DNA of 64,000 bases, from NCBI GenBank assembly GCA_964629015.1, contig CAZVMN010000008.1, positions 124,001 to 188,000 on the forward strand. Direction: 5' to 3'. The notes under the pieces are model-generated. The model saw nothing but the letters and a program-made list of their open reading frames with translations, was not told where the DNA came from and searched no databases. Below are positions 36,037-45,164 of this stretch, in pieces. A program made the position numbers and the translations under genes. This stretch comes from Oceanococcus sp964629015 (lineage in GTDB: Bacteria; Pseudomonadota; Gammaproteobacteria; Nevskiales; Oceanococcaceae). How positions within the stretch are numbered: position 1 is the stretch's first letter; each line of letters starts with the position of its first letter.

Positions 36037-36638
36037 AGCAGGCTGCTGGTGCTCATGTGAACAAAACGCTCGATGAGCTGCTGGGCTTCGGCGTCGTCGA
36101 CCTGAAGGCTCATCAGGGCAACCGCGTCCGAGCAGCCCATGATCAGCATCAGATGATGGCGCAGCGTGGTCGCATCCAGTTGCGGAAATTGCTCGCGCAA
36201 GGCGTCCTCGACCAGCGCGGCATTGTGGCGTGAATCGGCGAAGTCCAGGGCCATGAGTTCCGGATCGGCATGCATGGCGGCACGCAAATGTTTGCGAAAC
36301 GGTTCAGAGCGGTGCAGAGCGCAATAGCGAGTTAAGGCCTCGCGCATGGCGGCGCTCAAATCACCGGGGTGTCGTTGCAGGCTGTCTTTCAGCAAGGCGT
36401 GGTTTTGCTCAAAGCTGGCTTGCGCCAACGCCAGCAAGATCGCCTGTTTATTGGGGAAATAGCGGTACAGCGCCGGCTTGGACACGCCGGCGCGACGGGC
36501 CAGTTCAGCCATGGAAAAGCCATCGGTGCCCGATTCTCCGATGAGCTGCGCCGCGGCATCGAGCATGGCGCCGAGGTTTTTCTTGGCGCGGGCCTGGGCG
36601 GGCTGGCGGCGCAGCGGTGGCGATGGAGAGGTCGTCAT
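36033..36638 (-). CDS. TetR family transcriptional regulator of monooxygenase operon
   Basis: 201-aa regulator with HTH SMAELARRAGVSKPALYRYFPNKQAILL near 41-68 and a basic N terminus (RRQPAQARAKK). It diverges from the flavin monooxygenase-SDR operon; two palindromes between them are likely its operators. Its stop overlaps the end of the glutaredoxin-MauE gene by four bases. Confidence 0.9.
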   Translation of the reverse strand: MTTSPSPPLRRQPAQARAKKNLGAMLDAAAQLIGESGTDGFSMAELARRAGVSKPALYRYFPNKQAILLALAQASFEQNHALLKDSLQRHPGDLSAAMREALTRYCALHRSEPFRKHLRAAMHADPELMALDFADSRHNAALVEDALREQFPQLDATTLRHHLMLIMGCSDAVALMSLQVDDAEAQQLIERFVHMSTSSLL

Positions 36639-36653
36639 GGCTTGACACTACCT

Positions 36654-36698
36654 GAAACGTGACCAACACTCACGTTTCATAAGGTGACCACTGGTCAC
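36654..36698. promoter_or_regulatory. Two candidate TetR operators
   Basis: Inverted repeat one is GAAACGTGA-N7-TCACGTTTC (36654-36678). Repeat two is GTGACCA-C-TGGTCAC (36684-36698). Both share ACGTGACC-like half sites and lie between the divergent TetR and monooxygenase genes, so they should control both. Confidence 0.7.
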
Positions 36699-36713
36699 GT
36701 TCTGGGTTTGGAT

Positions 36714-38012
36714 ATGAGCGAAGCAATATTTGATGTGGTGGTGGTCGGTGCGGGCCCCGGTGGTTTGCTGCTGACCCGGCGCCTCGCGCGCAGCGGTGTG
36801 CGCTTTGTCACGCTGGAACGCCATGCGGATGTCGGCGGTATCTGGGATATCGATGCGCCGGGCTCGCCGATGTACGAATCGGCCCATTTCATCTCTTCGC
36901 GGACCTGTTCGGGTTTTCCGGATTTTCCGATGCCGCAGAGCTATCCGGACTATCCCAGTCATCGCCAACTGCTCAGTTACATTCGCAGCTACGCCGATCA
37001 TCATGATTTGCGGCGGCATATTCGCTTCAACACCGAGGTGGTCAGCGCCCGTCGCGACGACAACGGCGTATGGACGTTGCAACTGAGCAATGCAGACAGC
37101 CTCAAAGCGCGCTACCTGATTTGCGCCAATGGGGTGACCTGGCAACCCAATATTGTGAGTTGGCCTGGAACCTTCAACGGTGAAATTCGCCATTCGGTGA
37201 CCTATCGCAGTGCCCAGGAGTTCGCAGGCAAGCGGGTATTGATCATCGGTTGTGGCAACTCCGGAGTGGATATTGCCTGCGACGCGGCGTTCGCCAGTGA
37301 ACAAGCCTTTTTGAGCACGCGACGTGGCTATCACTTTGTGCCCAAGCATTTGATGGGTATTCCGGCTGACGTGATCGCGACCAAAGGACCCAAGCTTCCG
37401 TTTCGCTTGCAGCAGTGGATTTTTGGCCTGCTGCTGCGCTTGATCAACGGCAAACCGGAAACCTATGGCTTCCCCAAACCCGATCACCGGATTTTCGAAT
37501 CCCATCCGCTGGTCAACACCCAGATCCTGCACTACATCACCCACGGCGATTGCATTGCCAAACCGGCGGTCGAGCGTTTTGATGGCGATGAGGTGGTGTT
37601 TAGCGACGGCACGCGCGAGCGAATTGATCTGATCATCACCGCGACGGGTTACAAGCACGCCAGTCCGTTTTTGCCGGACGATGCCTGGGCCGAGCAGGGA
37701 GGGCGCCCGGACCTGTATCTGCGGATGTTCTCCAAACGTTATGACAACCTGGCTGTGCTGGGTTTTCTGGAGTTTGCCTCGGCCGCCTATGCCAATTTCG
37801 ATCAGATGGCCGAGCTCATCGTGGCCGATGCAACGGCCAAACGTGACGCGCCGCTGGCCCGCCAGTTGGCTGACAAGAAAATCCATCACCATCCTGATCT
37901 GAAAGCAGGGCATCGCTACATCGCGACCGACCGCCATGCCAACTACGTGGACGTGGATGCCTACCTCCGAATTCTCAATCAAGTGAAGCGTGAGATCGGA
38001 GTCGGGGCGTGA
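36714..38012 (+). CDS. Flavin-containing monooxygenase (FMO/Baeyer-Villiger type)
   Basis: 432-aa FAD- and NADPH-dependent oxygenase. FAD loop VVVGAGPGGL near residues 8-17, NADPH loop IIGCGNSGVD near 177, and the fingerprint FNGEIRHSVTY (F-x-G-x3-H-x3-Y) near 156 are present. The ATG at 36714 starts MSEAIFDVVVVGAG; the GTG frame from 36684 begins inside an operator. The stop overlaps the SDR start (GTGA), so the pair is one operon. Substrate unknown. Confidence 0.9.
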   Translation: MSEAIFDVVVVGAGPGGLLLTRRLARSGVRFVTLERHADVGGIWDIDAPGSPMYESAHFISSRTCSGFPDFPMPQSYPDYPSHRQLLSYIRSYADHHDLRRHIRFNTEVVSARRDDNGVWTLQLSNADSLKARYLICANGVTWQPNIVSWPGTFNGEIRHSVTYRSAQEFAGKRVLIIGCGNSGVDIACDAAFASEQAFLSTRRGYHFVPKHLMGIPADVIATKGPKLPFRLQQWIFGLLLRLINGKPETYGFPKPDHRIFESHPLVNTQILHYITHGDCIAKPAVERFDGDEVVFSDGTRERIDLIITATGYKHASPFLPDDAWAEQGGRPDLYLRMFSKRYDNLAVLGFLEFASAAYANFDQMAELIVADATAKRDAPLARQLADKKIHHHPDLKAGHRYIATDRHANYVDVDAYLRILNQVKREIGVGA

Positions 38013-38824
38013 GCGCAGCGTCTCGCGCCATCTTGGTCGGCGCCAGCGGCGGAATCGGGCCAGAGATCGCGCGTCGGCTGGATCGGCAGGGCTACACACT
38101 GCTGTTGGTCGACCGTGATCGTGAAGCGACCGCCACCGCCGCTGCGGGCTTGCGTGACGTGGAAATCCGTCAGCTGGATCTCACTGACCGTGCCGCGTTG
38201 GCTCAGTTGTGTGCGGACATCGAGCAGGATGAGCGCGGTTTCGATGTGGCGGTGATGAACGCCGGTACCGTGTTTCCCAACGAGCTCGTCGATACCGATC
38301 CTGAACAGCTGGATCTGGAGTTGGACGTCAATCTGCGCTCCGCTATCCATCTGCTGCGTGCCTTCGCCAGACACATGCGACCGCGTGGTCGCGGGCGCAT
38401 CATCACCACCGTGTCCATGGGCGGCATCATTGCGCTCAAAGGCAGCGCGAGCTATGCGGCGACCAAGTTCGGTCTGCGTGGCTTTCTGATGAGTTTGCAC
38501 AGTGAGCTGCGCCCCCACGGCATTCGTGTGTCGGGCATCTATCCCAGCGGCGTGGACACGCCGATGTTGCATTTCGAGGCGCGCAACAACGGCAGTCCGC
38601 TGAATTTTGTCAGCACGCCTCAAACCGTGGCGCAGATCGGTGATGCCTTCGATAAGGCGATGAAAACCGGCAAGGTTGAGATTTACCCATCCTGGATGGA
38701 TAGCTTGTCCGGTCGCTTGGTCGGGAGCTTTCCATGGTTGATTCCGCTGATTCTGCCGTGGATGGAAAAGCTGGGAGAGCGCGGGCGCGAGCGCTATCTC
38801 GCAACGCTGGAGCGTCAGCGCTGA
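38009..38824 (+). CDS. Short-chain dehydrogenase/reductase
   Basis: 271-aa classical SDR with cofactor loop GASGGIG (11-17), NAG near 85, catalytic Ser in TTVSMGG and Y-x3-K in SYAATKFG. The C-terminal region (after about 220) is hydrophobic with WLIPLILPWMEKL, which suggests membrane contact and a lipid-like substrate. GTG start coupled to the monooxygenase stop. Confidence 0.9.
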   Translation: MSAASRAILVGASGGIGPEIARRLDRQGYTLLLVDRDREATATAAAGLRDVEIRQLDLTDRAALAQLCADIEQDERGFDVAVMNAGTVFPNELVDTDPEQLDLELDVNLRSAIHLLRAFARHMRPRGRGRIITTVSMGGIIALKGSASYAATKFGLRGFLMSLHSELRPHGIRVSGIYPSGVDTPMLHFEARNNGSPLNFVSTPQTVAQIGDAFDKAMKTGKVEIYPSWMDSLSGRLVGSFPWLIPLILPWMEKLGERGRERYLATLERQR

Positions 38825-38891
38825 GCTAGAATCTCCGCATGCACGGAGACGATTTCACCGACGGTGCGCGTTGGGTGATGCGGCAGACACA

Positions 38892-39710
38892 ATGACCCGC
38901 CCCGACGAATTCAAAGAACATCCTGCCCCGCACGGGATGACGCTGTATTACTGGCCATGCAGCTTGCTTCTGCTGGCCCGTTCATTGCTGCTTGATCGTC
39001 CCACGGGGCCGCTGGCTGCGACACTGCGCATCGGTTGTGCCAAGCCCTACATGATCGAGGTCGGCGGGCGGCGCATGACCACGCGTGTCTCGCTGGTTGC
39101 GCCCAAAGCGCCGCGCAAGCGTATCGCCGCGATCGACAGCGAGATGGCCTTGTTCTATCTGCCTCTGGATAGGCCGGAGTACGCCGGTGTGCGCGCCTTG
39201 CTGGGTGATCAGGACTTGATCGAGCTGCCGGTTGAGCGCTTTGCGCCGGTCATTCCCCGGTTGCGTCGCGCGATGCGCGAGGTTCTGCCCGCCGATCAGA
39301 TTCATGCTCTGGTCCGTGAAGTCATGGAGATACTCACAGAGCAGCCGTTTGAGCGACCATCACCCGACCCGCGTGTGAGCAAGGTTTTTCAGGTGTTGGA
39401 CGACATGCCGCTGAATGAAGTCAGTCTCGCGGCAGTGGCCGCCCAGGTGCATTTGTCACCGTCACGCCTGCGGGAGATCTTTCGCGCCCAAACCGGTTTC
39501 ACGATTCCGGACTACGCGCGTTGGCGCGCCGTGTGGCGCGCTGCGTTTTATTGGAAGCGCGGTCTGACCATCACCGAGGTCGCGCATCAGGCTGGCTTTC
39601 ATGACCTGGCACACGCAGACCGCGCCTTCCACGAGCTGTTTGGGATGAACCCGTCAGCCGTGGTCGATCCCAAGTACGTGACCCTGGTGAACTGCGGCGA
39701 ACCGACTTAG
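38892..39710 (+). CDS. AraC family transcriptional regulator
   Basis: 272 aa from the ATG at 38892. The C-terminal AraC double HTH spans about 175-265: LAAVAAQVHLSPSRLREIFRAQTG and ITEVAHQAGFHDLAHADRAFHELFGMNPS. The N-terminal half (about 20-130) is a sensor-like domain without a clear name. The stop overlaps the converging peptidase gene by four bases. Target genes are not evident; the SDR gene lies upstream on the same strand. Confidence 0.87.
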   Translation: MTRPDEFKEHPAPHGMTLYYWPCSLLLLARSLLLDRPTGPLAATLRIGCAKPYMIEVGGRRMTTRVSLVAPKAPRKRIAAIDSEMALFYLPLDRPEYAGVRALLGDQDLIELPVERFAPVIPRLRRAMREVLPADQIHALVREVMEILTEQPFERPSPDPRVSKVFQVLDDMPLNEVSLAAVAAQVHLSPSRLREIFRAQTGFTIPDYARWRAVWRAAFYWKRGLTITEVAHQAGFHDLAHADRAFHELFGMNPSAVVDPKYVTLVNCGEPT

Positions 39711-41194
39711 AGCGGTGAGCGAATCTGTGCGCGGGTCAGATTCATCATGTCGCTGATGAAGTCACGATGGGCTTTGACCGCCCGAGACAGTTGCTCGGGA
39801 GGGATGCGGTCCGGCGTGTCGCGTTCCGTGTGGTAGTGCGGTGTCGCCATGGTCAGGTTGACGCTGGGCACATCCAAAAGTCCCATGGCGCCTTCCAGAT
39901 CGCCATTGGCGGTGACTTGCGGAACCGTCGGTAGCGGCACGGCCAGCAAGCCGTAGCGCACCAGATAAGGGGCGAAGGTGCGCAGCAAGGCGGGGTGCTG
40001 GGTCGTCGTGAACAAAGCACGTTCTTCATCGCCCGGACGCTCGATGGTGAGACCGAGCATGTCGATGATGCCGCCCAGCGAAACATGCTCTTCGCCGCGC
40101 GCTGCGAGATGATCCAGATTGACGAAAAGCTCCAGCTCTGGCACCAAAGTCTGGTGGGTGTTCAGCCAATGCGTGATGCCGCCATGTGGGTAGCCCGCAT
40201 CATGCCCGGTCACACCCAGGAAAATCATGTCGCGTGGCCGTTCATCTTGCGGCAGAGCGGCGAAGTGCTCGGCCAGACCAATCAGCCCGGACACGCCGGT
40301 GGCGTTGTCCAATGCGCCGGCGAACCAGGCATCGTAGTGAGCGCAAATCAGGATCGTGCCGTCCAGCTCACCCGAGCCGGGCAGATGCCCGATCACATCG
40401 TGGGTCATGCCGTCTTCGTGCTGTGCATCCAGGCGCCATTGAACGCGCCTGCCATCGCGTGCGGCTTGGCGCAGTTGCGCAAGATCCTGGGCGCCCATCT
40501 GGAAGGCCGGGATCTCGTTGTCATCAAGATAGTTCTGACTGGAACTGGTCGGGCGAATCAGATTGTCGGGGGCGTCGGAGGTGACGAACATCGCCACGGC
40601 GCCCAACTCGGCGGCGCGATGGTAGGTGTCCGGGTAGGTCGCAAAGACATTGAGCAGTGCTTTGCCGGTGACCACCACGGCTTTACCCGTGAGGTCTTGA
40701 GCGCGGAGCTCCAGTTCTGAACCAAAACCCACGTCGACCAGCTCGGCTTCGCCTGCGCCGCCGCGGCTGGACCACAGGGGAAAGCTCTTCATTGGAGTGG
40801 CTTGGTCGCCATCAAGCAGGCTGACCGACCAGTCATCCAGCTGCCATTTGCGAAACCCGTAGGCGTCAATCTGGGTGTCCAGGCCGGCATCGATCATGCG
40901 GTCGGCGAGCCAGTTTGCCGCCAGTCGCTCGGCCGGATAGCCCGCCCAGCGGGGTTGGAAACCGCACAGTTGTTCGACCCAGCCGTGCAGGCGTTCTGGC
41001 GCCATGGGATCCGCTTTGGCCAGTGCGTCCAGATCAGACGCGCGCCCACCCTGGCTTTGGCAGGCGCTCAGAAATGCAGGGGCGGCGGCGACGCTGCCAA
41101 GCGTGAGCATTTGGCTGAGCAGCTTGCGGCGGGACAGTGCTGGGGAAAGATTGTCCAACATGGCGCTGGTGGTGTGTCGGGCGATTTTGGTCAT
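39707..41194 (-). CDS. Exported M28 family metallopeptidase
   Basis: 495-aa peptidase. The N terminus has SRRKLLSQM with a hydrophobic stretch and lipobox LSAC, consistent with Tat export and lipid anchoring. The M28 domain shows CAHYDAWFAGALDNATG (zinc-binding His and Asp), GVTGHDAGYPHGG and FVNLDHLA, with HYHTERDTPD near the C terminus. The ATG at 41194 overlaps the previous stop (ATGA), indicating translational coupling to the hydrolase upstream. Confidence 0.88.
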   Translation of the reverse strand: MTKIARHTTSAMLDNLSPALSRRKLLSQMLTLGSVAAAPAFLSACQSQGGRASDLDALAKADPMAPERLHGWVEQLCGFQPRWAGYPAERLAANWLADRMIDAGLDTQIDAYGFRKWQLDDWSVSLLDGDQATPMKSFPLWSSRGGAGEAELVDVGFGSELELRAQDLTGKAVVVTGKALLNVFATYPDTYHRAAELGAVAMFVTSDAPDNLIRPTSSSQNYLDDNEIPAFQMGAQDLAQLRQAARDGRRVQWRLDAQHEDGMTHDVIGHLPGSGELDGTILICAHYDAWFAGALDNATGVSGLIGLAEHFAALPQDERPRDMIFLGVTGHDAGYPHGGITHWLNTHQTLVPELELFVNLDHLAARGEEHVSLGGIIDMLGLTIERPGDEERALFTTTQHPALLRTFAPYLVRYGLLAVPLPTVPQVTANGDLEGAMGLLDVPSVNLTMATPHYHTERDTPDRIPPEQLSRAVKAHRDFISDMMNLTRAQIRSPL

Positions 41195-42555
41195 GCGCCA
41201 TTCCTCAAATTGCGTGTGATGCGACGGCGCGTTGCAAGGCCGCTCAGGGTTACAAGAAGCAAGGTCAAAAGTGTGCTGGCCCCACCGCGCAGTTCGACAG
41301 ATCGGGCGGCCGCGGTGGTTTCCATGAGGTCCGGATCGAAGGCTTGCTCCATCAGCCACTGGGCGATGGCTGGCGCGGCCATATCTGCGGTTGGCGAATG
41401 CTCAGCTGGCCAGCGCGCGTAAGTCACGTCGTAGCCACGCTGGCGATACTCAAGCACCAGTTGTTCGGTGAATGGGATGAGGGCCACGCTGTCGAGCAGG
41501 CCTGCATCGATGCGGATGGGCAGATCGCGACGCATGGGCAGCAGTCGGACATCGTCTTTGCGCAGAGCGCTGCGCAACTCGGACACCGCTTGATTGCCTT
41601 TGGGGCCCTGCAACGCATGTGGCGACAATCCACCCCAGGATTGGGCGCTGGCGAGGTCTTCCAGACACAGCCGTTCAAGATCCGGCCACAGGGCCACGGC
41701 TTTGTCGGACAAGCCGCCCTCCAGCAGTGCTAAACGTTCAAAGTCGGGGTCCACGGTCGCGATGCCTTTAATCACCAGCGCAGCCAAGGCAACAGCCACA
41801 TTGATCGCAGGGCCGGTTACGGGCAGCGGTTCTGCCAGGGTGATCAGGTTTTCCAGTTGTGTGACCGGGGTGATGGCGGCGACGGCGGCAAGGTGCAGGT
41901 CGCGCGCCGGTGGATGCAGCCGGTTCCCACTGTTGAGTGCAGCGACACCGCCTTCTGAGTGACCGGCAGCGGCCCAATGCGGGCCGATTTGCGGCCATTG
42001 CCCGGCCACCGCAGAGGCCATATCGCGCATGGCTTGGGCCAATGAGTCACCGCGCAAATAGGGATGCGGACCCTCCTCGCCGAGACCTTCATAGTCGGGC
42101 CTGGCCACCACCACACCGCGATCCAGCAGTTTGGTGGCCAAGGTGTCACCCTGTTGCATGCGGCGCAGTTCACTGGATTCGGCTGTGCCATGGGTCGGAG
42201 CACAAGCATCCGCGCCGCCGGTGGTCATATGGCCGTAAACCACCAAAGGCCAGCGGCCATCAGCGTGGGGTTGATGTTGCGGGAGCAGCACCAAGCCTGA
42301 AGCCAGGGCCAATTCGCCCTTCACGTTGCGCGTGGTGTAACGCACAAACAAGGCTTCGGAGGCTCCGGCGACCTGACTGGTGGCGGGGGCAGGATGTGTT
42401 TCCACCAGCACACCGACATCCAGCGTACGCCAGTTGCTCGCGCTGACGGCTGGGATATCCGCTTGCGGGGTGTCGGGGACGCTTTGCGCAGCCGTTATTG
42501 GGGCAAAAGCTGCCACTGCCACGGCCATAGCCGCGGTGCTGAATTTGAAAACCAC
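41191..42555 (-). CDS. Secreted alpha/beta hydrolase with possible GlyGly-CTERM tail
   Basis: 454-aa exported hydrolase with signal peptide (residues 1-23). The fold has VVYGHMTTGG, ARPDYEGLGEEG and the nucleophile S200 in AAGHSEGG, as in secretory lipase/esterase (LIP) families; the late YARWPAEHSP segment supplies the His. The last 35 residues are GG, a hydrophobic helix (LLTLLLVTLSGLA) and a basic end (TRRRITR), the pattern of GlyGly-CTERM sorting signals. It is coupled to the M28 peptidase. Confidence 0.82.
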   Translation of the reverse strand: MVFKFSTAAMAVAVAAFAPITAAQSVPDTPQADIPAVSASNWRTLDVGVLVETHPAPATSQVAGASEALFVRYTTRNVKGELALASGLVLLPQHQPHADGRWPLVVYGHMTTGGADACAPTHGTAESSELRRMQQGDTLATKLLDRGVVVARPDYEGLGEEGPHPYLRGDSLAQAMRDMASAVAGQWPQIGPHWAAAGHSEGGVAALNSGNRLHPPARDLHLAAVAAITPVTQLENLITLAEPLPVTGPAINVAVALAALVIKGIATVDPDFERLALLEGGLSDKAVALWPDLERLCLEDLASAQSWGGLSPHALQGPKGNQAVSELRSALRKDDVRLLPMRRDLPIRIDAGLLDSVALIPFTEQLVLEYRQRGYDVTYARWPAEHSPTADMAAPAIAQWLMEQAFDPDLMETTAAARSVELRGGASTLLTLLLVTLSGLATRRRITRNLRNGA

Positions 42556-42661
42556 AGGGTGTCTCCTCCGAGGGTTTCGTGTTGTTGTTTGATCAGTGCA
42601 ACACGTTACGGTGGGACAGCCCTAGCGGAATAGTATGAAGTGACGGACTTTGCAGCGACGC

Positions 42662-42680
42662 CCCGACCGCAAGGGTCGGG
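42662..42680. terminator. Hairpin after persulfide dioxygenase gene
   Basis: Perfect stem CCCGACC/GGTCGGG with loop GCAAG lies 10 nt beyond the stop of the minus-strand dioxygenase gene. It lacks a T tract, so a terminator role is only likely. Confidence 0.4.
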
Positions 42681-42690
42681 ACGCGTGTGT

Positions 42691-43389
42691 TTAGCTCGGC
42701 TGACCGCAGGCCAGATTGGCCGGCACGGCCACGTCCATCTGCTTGGGATCGGGCAGATTCAGGTTGTGCATGATGTCCACGTATTGCTCGCGGGTTTTGC
42801 CAGCCAGGCGCGGATTGTGACGGCGTTCCTCGCCGATGGAAGAGGCTGTCCAGCCCTTGTAATCATGCGCGGGGTAGACCAGCGTGTGATCCGGCAGCGC
42901 GAACAGCTTGTTGGTGATCGAATCCCAGGACTTTTCTGCATCACCGTTCTGGAAATCGGTGCGGCCGGTGCCGCGAATCAGCAACACATCGCCGGTGAAT
43001 ACGGCTTCAGGCTTGTCGGGATTCAACACAAAACTGAACGATTCGTCGGTATGGCCGGGGGTATACAGGGCCTGCAGACGGGTGCCGTCCACATTCACAA
43101 TGTCGCCTTCGCGCACATGGTCGGACACACATTGGGCGTTGGTGAACTCGCCCATGATGGTGATGCAGCCGGTTTCGTCGCGCAGATCGCCCAAGGCAGT
43201 GATGTGATCGGCGTGGGTATGCGTGTCGATCGCCCGCACCAATTTGACGTCAAGCTCGCGAATGGCTTGCAGGTAATGCGCGGTCATCTCTTTGACCGGA
43301 TCAATGATCAGGGCTTCACGCCCAGGGCCAGAGGCCAGCAGGTAGGTGTAAGTGCTGGATACGGGTTCGAAGAATTGACGAAAAATCAT
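42691..43389 (-). CDS. ETHE1-type persulfide dioxygenase (MBL fold)
   Basis: 232-aa non-heme iron enzyme of the metallo-beta-lactamase fold that oxidises glutathione persulfide to sulfite. The metal motif THTHADH has H57, H59, D61 and H62; TPGHTDES, TGDVLLIRGTGRTDFQNGD and VYPAHDYKG are ETHE1/Blh hallmarks. An AT-rich palindrome upstream looks like a BigR/SqrR-type site, so it may be induced by sulfide or persulfide. Confidence 0.92.
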   Translation of the reverse strand: MIFRQFFEPVSSTYTYLLASGPGREALIIDPVKEMTAHYLQAIRELDVKLVRAIDTHTHADHITALGDLRDETGCITIMGEFTNAQCVSDHVREGDIVNVDGTRLQALYTPGHTDESFSFVLNPDKPEAVFTGDVLLIRGTGRTDFQNGDAEKSWDSITNKLFALPDHTLVYPAHDYKGWTASSIGEERRHNPRLAGKTREQYVDIMHNLNLPDPKQMDVAVPANLACGQPS

Positions 43390-43456
43390 GCGAATCTCCT
43401 GTTCCTGACAGACAGCAATTGTGCTGCTGCGTTTTCAATCTCTCGTGATAATAATA

Positions 43457-43470
43457 TTAGATATATCTAA
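43457..43470. promoter_or_regulatory. BigR-like AT-rich palindrome
   Basis: Perfect palindrome TTAGATATATCTAA in an AT-rich island, 68 bp upstream of the persulfide dioxygenase start. ArsR-family persulfide sensors (BigR, SqrR) bind such sites before blh/pdo genes. No such regulator gene lies in the window. Confidence 0.6.
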
Positions 43471-43579
43471 AATAATGAAATTGAATGTTCAGATCAGCGT
43501 GATAGCGCGGCGCTATCAGGATTGAAACCGTGGGTATGGCCGGGCACAGTGGCGGTTCTTGTCTGTTGCCCTGACTCCG

Positions 43580-45157
43580 ATGCGCAGATTCCTCAGAACC
43601 GCAGGTGCTGCTGTCTTGCTGGTCGCCTTGTTGTGGCTGGCACGCGCGGCGATTTCACCTGCGGTTTTGCACGGTCGGGTGTTTGTCGACCGTAACGCCA
43701 ATGGTCAGTATGACCGTGATGAGGCTGGAGTGGCCGGGGTTGTGGTGTCGGACGGGCGGCAGCTGGTTGTGACCGATGCTGAGGGGCGCTACCGGATGAG
43801 CGATGAGGACGCTGCGTTCCTCTTCGTGATCAAGCCAGCGCTTTACGATCTTCCGCTTGATGAGCTCAATAAACCCCGTTTCTACCATGACCTGCGGGTC
43901 GGGGATCGCGCAGAACGCGACTTTGCGTTGCGTGAGAGATCGGCAGATTCGGACGTCTTTTCAATACTCGTCTTTGGTGATCCGCAGCCTTACCGTGACG
44001 AGCAGCTCCAGGCGTATCGGCGCGGTATCGTTGAGGATGTGCGCAATCCCGAAGCGTATCGCTTCGGCTTGACTCTGGGCGACATCGTGGGTGATGTGCC
44101 GTCTTATCACGAGCCCATGGCGCAGGCCACGGCCTCCCTGGGCGTGCCGTGGTGGTACGTGCTGGGGAATCATGATCTGGACCCGCAGGCCTCGTCGGCT
44201 GAGGAGGCGCGCGGGCCTTTTCAGGACACATTTGGGCCTACGCACTACGCCTTTAACGAAGGCAAGGTGCACTTCATTGTCCTCGACAGTGTGGTCTGGC
44301 GCGGTCCGACGGCAAGCGACTTTGTCGGTGGGCTCAATCAAGACCAGATCGATTTCGTTGGCGCCAGCTTGCAGCATGTCCCGAGCGACCATCTGGTGGT
44401 TTTGGCTCTACACGTTCCGCCCCTGGGTGAGGTCGTGTTCAAGGGCATGTTTCGCTCAGAAGACCGTAAGAAGCTTTTTGCCGCACTGGGACAGCGCGAG
44501 GTTCTCACGCTGGCCGCGCACACGCACACGCAGCTGCGCGTCGATTTTGATCAAGCGTTCGGTTGGAGCGATGACAGTGCCCATCACCTGTTCGTGGTTG
44601 GCACGACGGCGGGGGATGGTTGGAATGGGACTCCGGACCAGCATGGCGTGCCGGACGCGACCATGCGCGACGGTACGCCCAAAGGTTACGCACGCATCGA
44701 TTTTGACGGCCCACGCTACCAGTTGAATTGGAAAGTCGCCGGTCAGGACGAAAGCGAGCGTATGCGAGTCCATGCTCCGGCGGCGGTGCGTGTTGGCGAG
44801 GACGCGTTTTTCTACGTCAACTATTACATGGGGTTTTTCAGCGCGAATCAGATCAAAACGCCGGTGGCATTTCGCATCGACGAAGGTCATTGGCAGTCGA
44901 TGTGGCCGAGTCTTGAGGCGGACCCGTATCGCATCGCCTTGGAGTTTCCCTGGACGCAAGCGCACTGGAGCGATGAATTGGCCCCGTCCGGACGCAAGCC
45001 CAAGCCCAGTTTGCCGTCGCTGCATCTATGGAAAGCGCGCCTGCCCAGCGATTTAGCGCCCGGCCAATATCGTCTTCAGATTCGGGCAACAGAACCTGAT
45101 GGGCGCGAGTTTTTCGCCCATCACGACATCGCCGTTCTGGGCGACACGCCGCAGTGA
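43580..45157 (+). CDS. Calcineurin-like phosphoesterase with accessory N and C domains
   Basis: 525-aa protein with an N-terminal membrane or signal segment (AGAAVLLVALLWLARAA), a SdrD/carboxypeptidase-like beta domain with DRNANGQYDRDE (about 35-95), then a metallophosphatase domain: FGDPQ, TLGDIVGD, LGNHDLD, LHVPP and LAAHTHTQ. The last 130 residues form a beta-rich C-terminal domain (MetallophosC type). It likely hydrolyses phosphate esters in the periplasm. The start is the ATG at 43580; a TTG at 43559 is the alternative. Confidence 0.87.
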   Translation: MRRFLRTAGAAVLLVALLWLARAAISPAVLHGRVFVDRNANGQYDRDEAGVAGVVVSDGRQLVVTDAEGRYRMSDEDAAFLFVIKPALYDLPLDELNKPRFYHDLRVGDRAERDFALRERSADSDVFSILVFGDPQPYRDEQLQAYRRGIVEDVRNPEAYRFGLTLGDIVGDVPSYHEPMAQATASLGVPWWYVLGNHDLDPQASSAEEARGPFQDTFGPTHYAFNEGKVHFIVLDSVVWRGPTASDFVGGLNQDQIDFVGASLQHVPSDHLVVLALHVPPLGEVVFKGMFRSEDRKKLFAALGQREVLTLAAHTHTQLRVDFDQAFGWSDDSAHHLFVVGTTAGDGWNGTPDQHGVPDATMRDGTPKGYARIDFDGPRYQLNWKVAGQDESERMRVHAPAAVRVGEDAFFYVNYYMGFFSANQIKTPVAFRIDEGHWQSMWPSLEADPYRIALEFPWTQAHWSDELAPSGRKPKPSLPSLHLWKARLPSDLAPGQYRLQIRATEPDGREFFAHHDIAVLGDTPQ

Positions 45158-45164
45158 ACCGGCC

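Noticed and set aside
36648..38099. 483-aa minus-strand open frame
   Set aside because: Antisense to the flavin monooxygenase, which has complete FAD and NADPH loops.
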